In this document: in pieces, positions 8,350 through 15,853 of the stretch
How the letters are laid out: every line of letters starts with the position of its first letter
How positions within the stretch are numbered: the stretch's first letter is position 1
Assembly: GCF_001557325.1 (NCBI RefSeq)
Contig: NZ_LSJS01000099.1
Coordinates: 7,864 to 71,863 of the forward strand
Direction: 5' to 3'
DNA from: Erythrobacter donghaensis
GTDB taxonomy: Bacteria; Pseudomonadota; Alphaproteobacteria; Sphingomonadales; Sphingomonadaceae
Length of the DNA stretch: 64,000 bases
The notes under the pieces: generated by a model
Databases searched by the model: none
What the model saw: the letters and a program-made list of their open reading frames with translations, nothing else
Told to the model about the DNA's origin: nothing
Made by a program: the position numbers and the translations under genes

Positions 8350-9639
8350 TTGCACGATAGCGAGAGCGCCGGCGGCGCCGGACAGGGGAAATTCGCGCTG
8401 GTCTCGATCCGCCTGCCGGTGGCGCTGACCTTCGCCGCGCTGATCGGCGGACTGGCTGCCGGGATAGCGGGCGCGATGGCCGGAGCGCCGCAGGGGGCGT
8501 CGGACATTGCCGGGCTGGTCGGCGGGCTGTGGCTGCGCGCGCTGCAGATGACGATCATCCCGCTGGTCGCCGCACTGCTGGTGCTGGGCCTCGTCCAGAT
8601 GATCCTCGCCGCGCGGGTCGGCACCGTGGCGCGGCGGATGCTCGCGATCCTGGTGGCCGCGCAGCTGGCGGGCGGGGCCTTCACCACCTTCGCCATGCCT
8701 CCGCTGCTAGCCGCATGGCCCGTTCCCGCCGGGGCCGAGGCCTTCCTCGCCCAGACCCCTTCCGAGGTCGGCGAGGTGCCCAAGGTGCTCGATTTCCTCG
8801 CCTCGCTGGTCAGCCCCAACATCGTCGCCGCCGCCGCCGAGACCGCGATGCTGCCGCTGACGCTGTTCTTCGTGATGTTCGCGGTCGCGATCACCCGCCT
8901 GCCGGAGGATCAGGGCGAACGGCTGCTCGGCTTCTTCCACGCGCTTGGCAACGCGATGCTGCTGATCATCGGGTGGGTGCTGAGCGCCGCGCCGGTCGGC
9001 GTCTTCGCGCTCGCCTATGGCGTCGGCATCCAGAGCGGCAGCGGGGTGTTCGCCGCGCTCGGCCATTATGTTGTCACGGTGACGCTGATGGGCACCTTCG
9101 TGCTGGCGCTCGCCTATGCCATCGCGGTGCTCGGCGGGCGGATCGGCCTTGCGCGCTTTGCCAGCGCGGTGCTGCCCGCGCAGGCAGTGGCGCTGTCGAC
9201 CCAGTCCTCGCTCGCGAGCCTGCCCGCCATGCTCGACAGCGCCGGGCGGCTGGGCCTGCGCGCCTCGACCGCCGAATTCGTCCTGCCGCTCGCGGTGGTG
9301 GTGTTCCGTGCGACCAGCGCGGCGATGAACCTCGCGGTGGTCTACTACGTCGCCGCGCTTGCCGGGGTGGAGGTGCCGCTCACCGTCGCCATCGCCGGCA
9401 TCCTCATCGCCAGCGTCATCAGCCTTTCCGCGGTCAGCCTGCCCGGCTCGATCAGCTTCGTCGTCTCGATCGGCCCGATCGCCCTGGCGATGGGCGTCCC
9501 CGTCGAGCCGCTCGCGCTGCTGGTCGCGGTGGAGATGCTGCCCGATCTGATGCGCACTTTGGCCAACGTCACCATGAACGTGGCTGTGACGAGCGCGGTT
9601 GACCGCAGCGCACGAACGGACAAGACGCCTGCGACTTGA
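8350..9639 (+). CDS. Dicarboxylate/amino acid:cation symporter (SDF family)
   Basis: Inner-membrane secondary transporter of the DAACS/SDF family (DctA, GltP), which imports C4-dicarboxylates, glutamate or neutral amino acids with H+ or Na+. The 429-residue product is hydrophobic throughout with about eight membrane segments plus re-entrant hairpins. The serine-rich hairpin appears as LSTQSSLASLPAML around residue 281, and the C-terminal hairpin as SLPGSISFVVSIGP around 365. The start is a TTG at 8350 with AAGGA upstream; no ATG is available near the N-terminus. Substrate is not deducible from sequence. It is monocistronic, divergent from glmM. Confidence 0.85.
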   Translation: MHDSESAGGAGQGKFALVSIRLPVALTFAALIGGLAAGIAGAMAGAPQGASDIAGLVGGLWLRALQMTIIPLVAALLVLGLVQMILAARVGTVARRMLAILVAAQLAGGAFTTFAMPPLLAAWPVPAGAEAFLAQTPSEVGEVPKVLDFLASLVSPNIVAAAAETAMLPLTLFFVMFAVAITRLPEDQGERLLGFFHALGNAMLLIIGWVLSAAPVGVFALAYGVGIQSGSGVFAALGHYVVTVTLMGTFVLALAYAIAVLGGRIGLARFASAVLPAQAVALSTQSSLASLPAMLDSAGRLGLRASTAEFVLPLAVVVFRATSAAMNLAVVYYVAALAGVEVPLTVAIAGILIASVISLSAVSLPGSISFVVSIGPIALAMGVPVEPLALLVAVEMLPDLMRTLANVTMNVAVTSAVDRSARTDKTPAT

Positions 9640-9709
9640 AGCTGCAACCCTTAGCGCACATCTGCGTTACCGATCCGAGACCTGCAACACCGATCCTGGA
9701 GGACTGCCC

Positions 9710-10318
9710 ATGGCTTTCGCACTTTCCCCGCTGCCCTATGCCGACACCGCGCTCGAGCCCGCCATCTCGGCCGAGACGCTGTCGTTCCACCACGGCAAGC
9801 ACCACCAGACTTACGTGGACAAGATGAACGCCGCGATCGCGGGCACCGAGCATGAGACGAAGTCGCTCGAAGAGATCGTCGCCGCCTCGCGCGGCACCAA
9901 CCAGGGCCTGTTCAACAACTCGGCGCAGACCTGGAACCACGCCTTCTACTGGCACTCGATGGCGCCTTCGACCACCGAGGCTTCGGCAGACCTCGCCGCC
10001 AAGATCGACGAGGCTTTCGGCTCGGTCGATGCGCTCAAGCAGCAGCTCAAGGACCGCGGCACCGGGCACTTCGCGTCGGGCTGGGTGTGGCTCGCCGAGA
10101 AGGACGGCAAGCTCTCGATCGAGGAAACCCACGATGCCGACACGCTCGCCGACAGCGGTTTCAACCCGCTGCTGGTGCTCGACGTGTGGGAGCACGCCTA
10201 TTACCTCGATCACCAGAACAAGCGCCCCGCCTATCTCGACGCTGTGGTCGAGAACAAGCTCAACTGGGCCTTCGCCAGCGAGAACCTCGCGCGCGGGACG
10301 GTGTGGACCTACGCCTGA
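9710..10318 (+). CDS. sodB: Superoxide dismutase (Fe/Mn type, probably Fe)
   Basis: Converts superoxide to oxygen and hydrogen peroxide in the cytoplasm. The 202-residue product carries the four metal ligands H27, H77, D158 and H162, the last two in DVWEHAYYLD. It also has the HHGKHHQTYV motif. The run NNSAQTWNHAFYW, with Gln at residue 73, favours iron over manganese by family rule. The ATG at 9710 follows a GGAGG ribosome site. A strong rho-independent terminator follows, so it is transcribed alone. Confidence 0.97.
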   Translation: MAFALSPLPYADTALEPAISAETLSFHHGKHHQTYVDKMNAAIAGTEHETKSLEEIVAASRGTNQGLFNNSAQTWNHAFYWHSMAPSTTEASADLAAKIDEAFGSVDALKQQLKDRGTGHFASGWVWLAEKDGKLSIEETHDADTLADSGFNPLLVLDVWEHAYYLDHQNKRPAYLDAVVENKLNWAFASENLARGTVWTYA

Positions 10319-10340
10319 TTTTCTCGGGTTCGGGATGAGG

Positions 10341-10377
10341 AAGGCCCGGGGCGCAAGACGCTTCCGGGCCTTTTTCT
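10341..10377 (+). terminator. Rho-independent terminator of sodB
   Basis: A perfect 9-bp stem, AAGGCCCGG pairing with CCGGGCCTT, encloses a loop of about 14 bases and runs into a T tract. It starts 23 bp after the sodB stop codon. Confidence 0.92.
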
Positions 10378-10385
10378 TGTAGCCT

Positions 10386-10500
10386 CCTACCCTTCAGGGG
10401 AGAGGGTTGGGAGAGGGGGCGTGCGCGGCCATGCCCCTCGCAACTCCGGCTAGGCAGCCAGCTGCCAAGCCTGCGTATCTCTCCCTTGAACGGGAGAGAG
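10386..10500. repeat. Palindromic intergenic repeat (REP-like)
   Basis: Non-coding spacer between the sodB terminator and the ecfG stop. It begins with CCCTTCAGGGGAGAGGG and ends with the hairpin TCTCTCCC-ttgaac-GGGAGAGA at 10478-10499. Purine-rich GGAGAGGG tracts are mirrored at both ends. The composition resembles dispersed palindromic elements common between convergent genes of sphingomonads; copy number in the genome cannot be judged here. Confidence 0.55.
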
Positions 10501-10508
10501 CATGAGGC

Positions 10509-11132
10509 TTACCCCCGCGAACTCACCCCATTGCCCGCCGCCACCTCGTCGAGCTCCTCGAGGATTGCGCTGTGGGCGACATCGTCGTCGGTCGAGCGGC
10601 GGGGGATCGAGCCGTTCGCCAGCATTTCGGTGAGCGTCGCCCGCGCGCGGCCGACGCGGCTCTTGATCGTGCCGACCGCGCAGCCGCAGATCGCCGCGGC
10701 CTCCTCGTAGGAAAAGCCGCCCGCGCCGACCAAGAGCAGCGCCTCGCGCCGTTCGGCCGGCAGCGTCAGCAGCGCGCGGTGCAGGTCGGAGAGGTGGATC
10801 GGCTCCTCCTGCCCGGCGGGCGCGGTCAGGATGCGTTCGGCCACCCCCTCGTCATACTCGCCGCGAAAGCGGTTCCTGCGCATGTCGGTGAGATAGGCGT
10901 TGCGCAGGATCACGAAGGTCCAGGCGCGCATCGATGTGCCGGGCTCGAAGCGGTCCTGCGCCGCCCAGGCCTTGAGCAGCGTCTCCTGCACCAGATCGTC
11001 GGCCAGATCGGGCCGCCCGCACAGGCCCCGCGCAAAGGCGCGCAGGTGCGGCACCACGGCCGTCAGCTCGCGCTTGAAATCGGATTTCTGGCCCGCGCTG
11101 CGCCCGCTTCCCGAAGGCTGGTCCGCGCTCAC
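10509..11132 (-). CDS. ecfG: ECF sigma factor EcfG (general stress response)
   Basis: The 207-residue sigma factor directs RNA polymerase to general stress promoters (GGAAC-N16/17-CGTT) in Alphaproteobacteria. Region 2 spans about 25-90 (PDLADDLVQETLLKAW, then MRAWTFVILRNAYL), and region 4 spans 117-170 with helix-turn-helix FSYEEAAAICGCAVGTIKSRV. The GTG start at 11132 is fixed by a GTGA overlap with the nepR stop, so sigma factor and anti-sigma factor are translated together. A longer in-frame extension upstream exists but would read through nepR in another frame. Regulation fits partner switching: NepR sequesters EcfG until PhyR-P binds NepR. Confidence 0.95.
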   Translation of the reverse strand: MSADQPSGSGRSAGQKSDFKRELTAVVPHLRAFARGLCGRPDLADDLVQETLLKAWAAQDRFEPGTSMRAWTFVILRNAYLTDMRRNRFRGEYDEGVAERILTAPAGQEEPIHLSDLHRALLTLPAERREALLLVGAGGFSYEEAAAICGCAVGTIKSRVGRARATLTEMLANGSIPRRSTDDDVAHSAILEELDEVAAGNGVSSRG

Positions 11133-11326
11133 TTGCCGCCATCCCGGCCGCGGGCAGGGGGTAGCGCGTCGAGCCGGTCGATCAGATCCTTGAAGCTGTC
11201 GGGCAGGGCCTCTTCGACCACCGAGTCGTAAAGCTGCTTCAGCCCGTCGGCCCATTCGGGCGGTCGGCGCCGGGCGCCGTGGTCGCCTCCGCCCTGATTG
11301 CCGCCCTGTCCGTCTGTCGAGGCCAT
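11129..11326 (-). CDS. nepR: Anti-sigma factor NepR
   Basis: A 65-residue protein that holds EcfG inactive in unstressed cells and is captured by phosphorylated PhyR. The conserved core WADGLKQLYDSVVEEALPDS (about 25-44) followed by FKDLIDRLD forms the two NepR helices; flanking residues are Gly-rich and disordered, as usual. The ATG at 11326 is chosen because longer forms add composition-driven sequence upstream. The stop overlaps the ecfG GTG. A canonical EcfG-type promoter lies about 115 bp upstream on this strand, implying positive autoregulation of nepR-ecfG. Confidence 0.93.
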   Translation of the reverse strand: MASTDGQGGNQGGGDHGARRRPPEWADGLKQLYDSVVEEALPDSFKDLIDRLDALPPARGRDGGK

Positions 11327-11393
11327 GTGCTCGGTCAATCCCTGTCCCGTGTCCCGGCCCGCCTTGAGGCCGATACCGCTAGGGGGAAGCGCC

Positions 11394-13271
11394 GTGCCGG
11401 GCACGGACCGCTTACCCCGATGCGAGTTTGGACGATTCGGGAACGATGCGCTACCTGTTTGGTTCCGCCTCCGGCCGCGAACATCCCGTTGCGGCCCCCC
11501 GGCCCCGCAGGAACCGCGCATCATCGACCCGCTCGCCCTCCAACCGGAACCCGATGCGGCCGCCCAGCCGCCGCCGGATACATCGGGCCGCGCGCGGCGC
11601 TGGCTGGTGCTCTATCCGCGCGCGATCCCGCTGCTGATCTTCCTCGCGTTGACCGCAATCACCGCGCTCAGCGTCTTCTCGATCGAGAGCAATGCCCGCG
11701 CCCGCGAGCGCGCGCAGATGCGCGAATATGCGCAAGGGCTCGCCGCCGCGCTCGACCGCAGCGGGAGCGGCTTTACCTCCTACCTGCGCGCGGGCGCGGC
11801 GCTGTTTGCGAGCGTCGAGGAAGTCAGCCCGGACACCTTCGACAGCTTCGTGCGCGCGCTGAAGCTCAACACCGAGGATTCGGGGGCGGAGGGGATCGGC
11901 TGGATCCCGGTGCTCGAGGCGCGCGATCTGCCCGGCTTTCTCGCGCGCACCCGGGCGAGCCAGCCGGCCTATCCCGACATCTTCCCCGCGCCGGCCAAAG
12001 GCAGCACGGGCCGGGTCGCGCCGGTCGCCATGTTCGCGCCCGCTACCGCGGTGAACCGCCGGGCGCTGGGCTACGACATGTATTCCGATCCCGACCGCGC
12101 CGCCGCCATGGCCGAGGCGGAGCTCAACCTGCGCCCGGCGGCCTCGGGCCGGATCGTGCTGGTGCAGAAAACCAGCGGCACCGCACCCGCTTTTGCGATC
12201 TACATGCCGGTGTTCCGCATGGGCACCGGCCCCGAGCGGCGGCTCGCGGGTTTCGTCTACACCCCTTTCCGTGCGCGCGAATTCCTCGATGCGGCGATCG
12301 ACCGCGCCGGGCAGGCCCGGTTCGGGGTGCGGCTCTACGACGGCGAGGTGGCGACCGGGCACCTGCTGGTGGCGGACACGATCGCCGATGCCGCGCGCGA
12401 CACCGTGACGCAGGCAGTCACCATCGCCGATCGCAAGCTGATGCTGGTGATCGAACATGCCGACCATCGGGTGCTCTCCCCGCTGTCGATGGTGACGCTG
12501 GTGTTCGGCCTCGCGCTCGCCAGCCTGCTGATGCTGCTGGCGCGGCTGCTGACGCAGCAGGCCTTCGAGGATCAGGCGCGGCTGGCCTTCTTCGAGGAAC
12601 AGCATTCGATCCGCAACTCCCTGACGCGCGAACTCAATCACCGGGTCAAGAACACGCTCGCCAATGTGCTCTCGATCCTGTCGCTGACGCGGCGCCGGGC
12701 GAGCGGGCTCGACGATTTCGCGGATTCGCTGGAGGGCCGCATCCGCGCGCTCTCGGCGACGCATGACCTCCTGACCGTGACCGATTGGGGCACGACCCCG
12801 ATCCGCGCGGTGATCGAGGCCGAGCTCCAGCATTTCCGCATCGCGCTGGGCGATGCGATCCTGCTCGAGGGGCCGGAGCTGGAGCTGGCGCCCAACGACG
12901 CGCTGTCCTTCGGGCTGGCGGTGCACGAGCTCGCCACCAATGCGGCCAAGTATGGCGCGCTGAGCGTGCCGGGCGGCAAGGTCACGATCCGCTGGAGCCG
13001 GGGCCCGAAGAACGCCGCCGACCCTGCCGCCGAGACCGAGTGGGCCGAGGTCGAATGGCAGGAGACCGGCGGGCCGCCGGTGCCCGGCGAGCGCCGCCGC
13101 GGCTTCGGCACCGAGCTGATCGAAAAGGTCGTCGCCCATGAGCTGCGCCAGCCGGTGACGCTCGACTTCGCCCCGAGCGGGGTGCGCTGCGTGTTGCGCG
13201 TGCCGGTGCGCAGGCCGGCCGATTTCCGGATTAGGGAGAAGGAAGCGGATCGGCGGGTGAAGAAGCCTTGA
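11394..13271 (+). CDS. CHASE-domain HWE/HisKA_2 sensor histidine kinase
   Basis: A membrane histidine kinase divergent from nepR-ecfG and probably the input for PhyR. With the GTG at 11394 (preceded by GGGGGAAG) it has 625 residues: helix 75-96, periplasmic CHASE domain about 120-330, helix about 365-385, then a HisKA_2/HWE-like transmitter with phosphoacceptor H416 in RELNHRVKNTLANVL. ATP-binding motifs are VHELATNAAKYGAL and RRGFGTELIE. The first 70 residues are atypical, so translation may begin at GTG 11607, just before the first helix; that would also leave room for a divergent stress promoter. The signal sensed by CHASE is unknown. Linkage to PhyR is inferred from position and kinase class. 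Confidence 0.85.
   Translation: MPGTDRLPRCEFGRFGNDALPVWFRLRPRTSRCGPPAPQEPRIIDPLALQPEPDAAAQPPPDTSGRARRWLVLYPRAIPLLIFLALTAITALSVFSIESNARARERAQMREYAQGLAAALDRSGSGFTSYLRAGAALFASVEEVSPDTFDSFVRALKLNTEDSGAEGIGWIPVLEARDLPGFLARTRASQPAYPDIFPAPAKGSTGRVAPVAMFAPATAVNRRALGYDMYSDPDRAAAMAEAELNLRPAASGRIVLVQKTSGTAPAFAIYMPVFRMGTGPERRLAGFVYTPFRAREFLDAAIDRAGQARFGVRLYDGEVATGHLLVADTIADAARDTVTQAVTIADRKLMLVIEHADHRVLSPLSMVTLVFGLALASLLMLLARLLTQQAFEDQARLAFFEEQHSIRNSLTRELNHRVKNTLANVLSILSLTRRRASGLDDFADSLEGRIRALSATHDLLTVTDWGTTPIRAVIEAELQHFRIALGDAILLEGPELELAPNDALSFGLAVHELATNAAKYGALSVPGGKVTIRWSRGPKNAADPAAETEWAEVEWQETGGPPVPGERRRGFGTELIEKVVAHELRQPVTLDFAPSGVRCVLRVPVRRPADFRIREKEADRRVKKP
11442..11466 (-). promoter_or_regulatory. 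EcfG-type promoter of nepR-ecfG, nearly palindromic
   Basis: On the minus strand the bases read GGAAC, 16 nt, CGTT, an exact match to the alphaproteobacterial EcfG consensus, ending about 115 bp before the nepR ATG. On the plus strand the same DNA reads GGAAC (11440-11444), 16 nt, GGTT, one mismatch. The site is therefore potentially bidirectional, serving nepR-ecfG and the kinase. Confidence 0.75.
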
Positions 13272-13277
13272 CCCTTC

Positions 13278-13413
13278 AGTCCCTCCCCGTCCCGAAGGGA
13301 TGGGGAGGTGGGCGCGCGTCAGCGCGGTCGGGGAGGTCTTGCTTGCCGCCTTACCCTTCCGTCAGCCCTACGGGCTGCCACCTCCCCCTTCGCGGGGCGA
13401 ACGGGGAGGGACT
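13278..13413. repeat. Large inverted repeat element between kinase and phyR
   Basis: Non-coding spacer between two convergent genes. Its ends are inverted copies: AGTCCCTCCCCGT at 13278-13290 and ACGGGGAGGGACT at 13401-13413. Inner hairpins include CTCCCCgtCCCgaaGGGat followed by GGGGAG near 13285, and CAGCCCtacGGGCTG near 13363-13377. It may act as a transcription or mRNA-stability barrier between convergent transcripts. Confidence 0.7.
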
Positions 13414-13418
13414 TGGCA

Positions 13419-14210
13419 TCACAACGGCCTGGTCGATCCGAAGAACAGCGCCTGGCTGATCGCCGCGCGCACGGTCGCTTCCTGGAAGGGCTTGGTGACG
13501 AGATAGGTCGGCTCGGGCCGGTCGCCGGTCAGCAGGCGTTCGGGATAGGCGGTGATGAAGATCACCGGCATCGCGCCGACCGACAGGATGTCGTCGACCG
13601 CATCGAGCCCCGAGGAGCCGTCGGCGAGCTGGATGTCGGCGAGCACAAGCCCCGGCATGGCCTCGGCCACCGCGCTGCGCGCCTGGGTGCGGGTCGCCGC
13701 GGTGCCGCTGACCGTGTGGCCGAGGCCGGTGACGAGGTCCTCCAGCTGCATCGCGATCAGCGGCTCGTCCTCGATGATGAGCACGCTGGTGGTCTGCTCG
13801 CGCTCGATCTCGGCGATGGCCTCGGCGACGAGGGCTTCGACCTCTTGCGGGGTGCGCTCGAGGATCGCGGCGGCCTCGGGGATCGCGAAATCCTCGAGCG
13901 TGGTCAGCAGCAGCGCCTGCCGCGCCGGGGGCGTGATCGCGCCGAGGCGCGCCTGCGCCCCGGCCTCGTGCTCGCTCGCCGGATCGCCGCCCGACCCGGC
14001 CGCGCCCGAACCGCTCGCCCAGACCTTGCCGAAGGCGCGGTAGAGCGGCACGCGCCCGCCCGCCAGGCTCTCCATGAGCGCGCTGTCGGCCAGCGCGGCC
14101 TCGAGCATCTCGCGCACGAAGGCATCGCCGCTCGCCTGCGATCCGGTCAGCGCGCGGGCATAGCGCCGCAGGTACGGGAGTTGGGCCGCGATCTGGCTTC
14201 CGAGGGACAT
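13419..14210 (-). CDS. phyR: Response regulator PhyR (sigma-like domain plus receiver)
   Basis: The 263-residue anti-anti-sigma factor of the general stress response. Residues 1-135 mimic an EcfG sigma factor (LPYLRRYARALTGSQ; PARQALLLTTLEDFAIPEAA). Residues 142-260 form a receiver with acidic pair E147/D148, phosphoacceptor D192, T220 and K240. The motif FITAYPE marks the FAT GUY receiver subfamily. When phosphorylated it exposes the sigma-like domain and sequesters NepR, freeing EcfG. ATG 14210 has AAGG upstream, and an EcfG-type promoter lies about 30-55 bp before the start. It converges on the kinase gene across a palindromic element. Confidence 0.95.
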   Translation of the reverse strand: MSLGSQIAAQLPYLRRYARALTGSQASGDAFVREMLEAALADSALMESLAGGRVPLYRAFGKVWASGSGAAGSGGDPASEHEAGAQARLGAITPPARQALLLTTLEDFAIPEAAAILERTPQEVEALVAEAIAEIEREQTTSVLIIEDEPLIAMQLEDLVTGLGHTVSGTAATRTQARSAVAEAMPGLVLADIQLADGSSGLDAVDDILSVGAMPVIFITAYPERLLTGDRPEPTYLVTKPFQEATVRAAISQALFFGSTRPL

Positions 14211-14239
14211 GAGGGACCTTTCGCTGGTCTTTGCAAGGC

Positions 14240-14265
14240 AACCGATTCATGCCCATAGCGGTTCC
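14240..14265 (-). promoter_or_regulatory. Probable EcfG-dependent promoter of phyR
   Basis: Minus-strand GGAAC at 14265-14261, a 17-nt spacer, then GGTT at 14243-14240. The -35 match is exact and the -10 differs from CGTT at one base. The expected transcription start is about 20 nt before the phyR ATG. Confidence 0.6.
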
Positions 14266-14357
14266 CTGCGCCTCCGTCGCCCCCGTCGCGCAAGGTACTG
14301 GTTCCTCGGGGTTTCCTGCGTAGTGTCCCTGGGGTCAAAAAAATTTCACGGGCGCCG

Positions 14358-14382
14358 GGAACCGCCCGCAAGGACGATCATT
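14358..14382 (+). promoter_or_regulatory. Candidate EcfG-type promoter for a small RNA
   Basis: Plus-strand GGAAC at 14358-14362 followed by C, a 16-nt spacer and CATT at 14379-14382 (one mismatch to CGTT). It faces a 95-bp stretch that ends in a strong terminator and holds no reading frame. Confidence 0.45.
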
Positions 14383-14388
14383 ATCGTC

Positions 14389-14477
14389 TTGTCACCGCCG
14401 AGACCCCCCTCCCGTCCAAGCGGCTGGTGATACGATCCCGAAAGGCCTCCGTTGTTTACGCAACGGAGGCCTTTTTT
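14389..14477 (+). ncRNA. Candidate GsrN-like stress small RNA
   Basis: Non-coding stretch beside phyR with the layout of a small RNA. A 5' hairpin has TCACCGCCG (14392-14400) pairing with CGGC-t-GGTGA (14421-14430), nine pairs with one bulge. Its 20-nt loop carries the C-rich run CCCCCCTCCC (14404-14413). It ends in a 12-bp terminator hairpin. GsrN, the EcfG/SigT-controlled small RNA described in Caulobacter, also exposes a C-rich loop in a 5' hairpin before an intrinsic terminator. The start is estimated from the promoter-like GGAAC box; homology to GsrN is inferred from architecture only. Confidence 0.5.
14441..14477 (+). terminator. Strong rho-independent terminator
   Basis: Perfect stem AAGGCCTCCGTTG / CAACGGAGGCCTT with loop tttacg, followed by TTTT. 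On the plus strand it ends the candidate small RNA. On the minus strand it could also end the 14533-15708 gene, though the trailing T run there is short (CCTTT). Confidence 0.9.
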
Positions 14478-14532
14478 CGTTTCGGCCATCTTCGGTGGGC
14501 GGGAGGCCTGCGGCGCGCGCCAGCGCGACCGC

Positions 14533-15708
14533 TCAACCAAGACTCCGCTCGTAGATCACATACTCTCGGTTGATCTTCGACTGGATCGTGTCGGCGATCG
14601 CCACCATCCCCTGGTTGTCCTCGAGGATCCAGCCGATCTCGCCGCGCACCGAGCCGAATTTGGTGTTCGATTCATGCCGGATTGCCTCGATCATCATGAA
14701 GGCGAGCTGGCTGGCGAGCCGGCTGTTGTGCAGCTCCTTCAGCACCCCCATCAGCGGCACCCGCATCCCCGCGCCCTTGGGGAAGCGCAGCCAGCGCAGC
14801 ATCGTGATCCAGCCAAAGGGGAAGAGCTTGCCCCTGATCTTCGCCAGCGGAGCGTTCATGTCGGGCCAGGTCAGCATGAAGGCCACCGGCCGTCCGTCGA
14901 CCTCGGCGATCATGTTCAGCTCCTCGAAGATCAGCGGGCGCAGCTTCTTGCCGGCATAGGCGACCTCGGCCGGGGTGAAGGGTACGAAGCCCCAATTGTC
15001 CGACCACGCATCGTTGAGAATGCCGAGGATGATCGCGACCTCGGAATCCCAGTCCTGCTTGCGCACCCGGCGCACGTTGATCCGGGCGTTCTTCTCCCCC
15101 GATTGCACGATCCGCTGCACCAGCGGCGGGAAGGGCTTCGAGATGTCGAGATCATAGGTGTAGAGCGTCTTGGCGCGGGCATATCCCGCGGCCTCGATCC
15201 AGGCGGCGTAATGCGCGGGGTGGTGGCCCATCATCACCATCGGCGCGTGATCCTGGCCCTTGACCAGCAGGCCCGGCTCCTCCCAGACCGAGAGCGAGAC
15301 GGGGCCGAGCACCCGCGTCATCCCCTCGCCCGCCAGCCAGCCTTCCGCCGCGGTCAGCAGCGCGCGGGCGACGGCCTCGTTCTCGGCGTCGAAATAGCCG
15401 AAGAAGCCGGTTCCGGGGCCGAAGCCCTGCTGCGCGGGCACGGCGAGCGCCAGTTCGTCGATATGCGCCGAGATGCGCCCGACCGGCCTGCCGTCCTGTT
15501 TCGCGATGAACAGCTGCACCCGCGCGTGGCTGAAGAAGGGGTTCTTGTCCGGGTCGACCAGCTCGATCTGTTCGGAGCGGATCTGGGGCACGAAATGCGG
15601 CAGGCGTTCGGAGAAGGCGCGGCCCAGGTCGACGAAGGCGGCCCGGCCGCGCTTGTCGCTGACCGGCTCGATCACTATCTGGGGCACGTTCGCCGATACA
15701 TCCGTCAC
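14533..15708 (-). CDS. GNAT-like N-acyltransferase superfamily protein
   Basis: A 391-residue cytoplasmic protein related to a conserved bacterial family of about 370-400 residues (YghO-like) with a GNAT-type fold. Visible segments include PHFVPQIRSEQIELVDPDKN, KQDGRPVGRISAHID near residue 70, a GYFDAENE stretch, LGPVSLSVWEEPGLLV, and a C-terminal acyltransferase-like half with NPxxx-free but GNAT-like beta strands around MIAEVDGRPVAFML. The substrate is unknown. The GTG at 15708 is preferred because GAGGGAAG sits 5 bp upstream; an in-frame ATG at 15771 would add 21 atypical residues. Its 3' end lies 55 bp from a strong hairpin. Confidence 0.65.
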   Translation of the reverse strand: MTDVSANVPQIVIEPVSDKRGRAAFVDLGRAFSERLPHFVPQIRSEQIELVDPDKNPFFSHARVQLFIAKQDGRPVGRISAHIDELALAVPAQQGFGPGTGFFGYFDAENEAVARALLTAAEGWLAGEGMTRVLGPVSLSVWEEPGLLVKGQDHAPMVMMGHHPAHYAAWIEAAGYARAKTLYTYDLDISKPFPPLVQRIVQSGEKNARINVRRVRKQDWDSEVAIILGILNDAWSDNWGFVPFTPAEVAYAGKKLRPLIFEELNMIAEVDGRPVAFMLTWPDMNAPLAKIRGKLFPFGWITMLRWLRFPKGAGMRVPLMGVLKELHNSRLASQLAFMMIEAIRHESNTKFGSVRGEIGWILEDNQGMVAIADTIQSKINREYVIYERSLG

Positions 15709-15853
15709 GCCGCTTCCCTCGTATTTGCGGTTGATCAAGGTGTCTGTGTCGCGCCCGCGCCATTCGCGCAAGGCTATCGATCACATTGACCAACAACCCG
15801 CGTTTGGCTTGCCTCCCGATTTGGGGTAGGGCGCGCCCTAGGATCTAGCCCGA

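Noticed and set aside
10386..10500. Possible small gene or CRISPR-like repeats near ecfG
   Set aside because: Only hairpins and purine tracts; no regular spacing and no reading frame with coding character.
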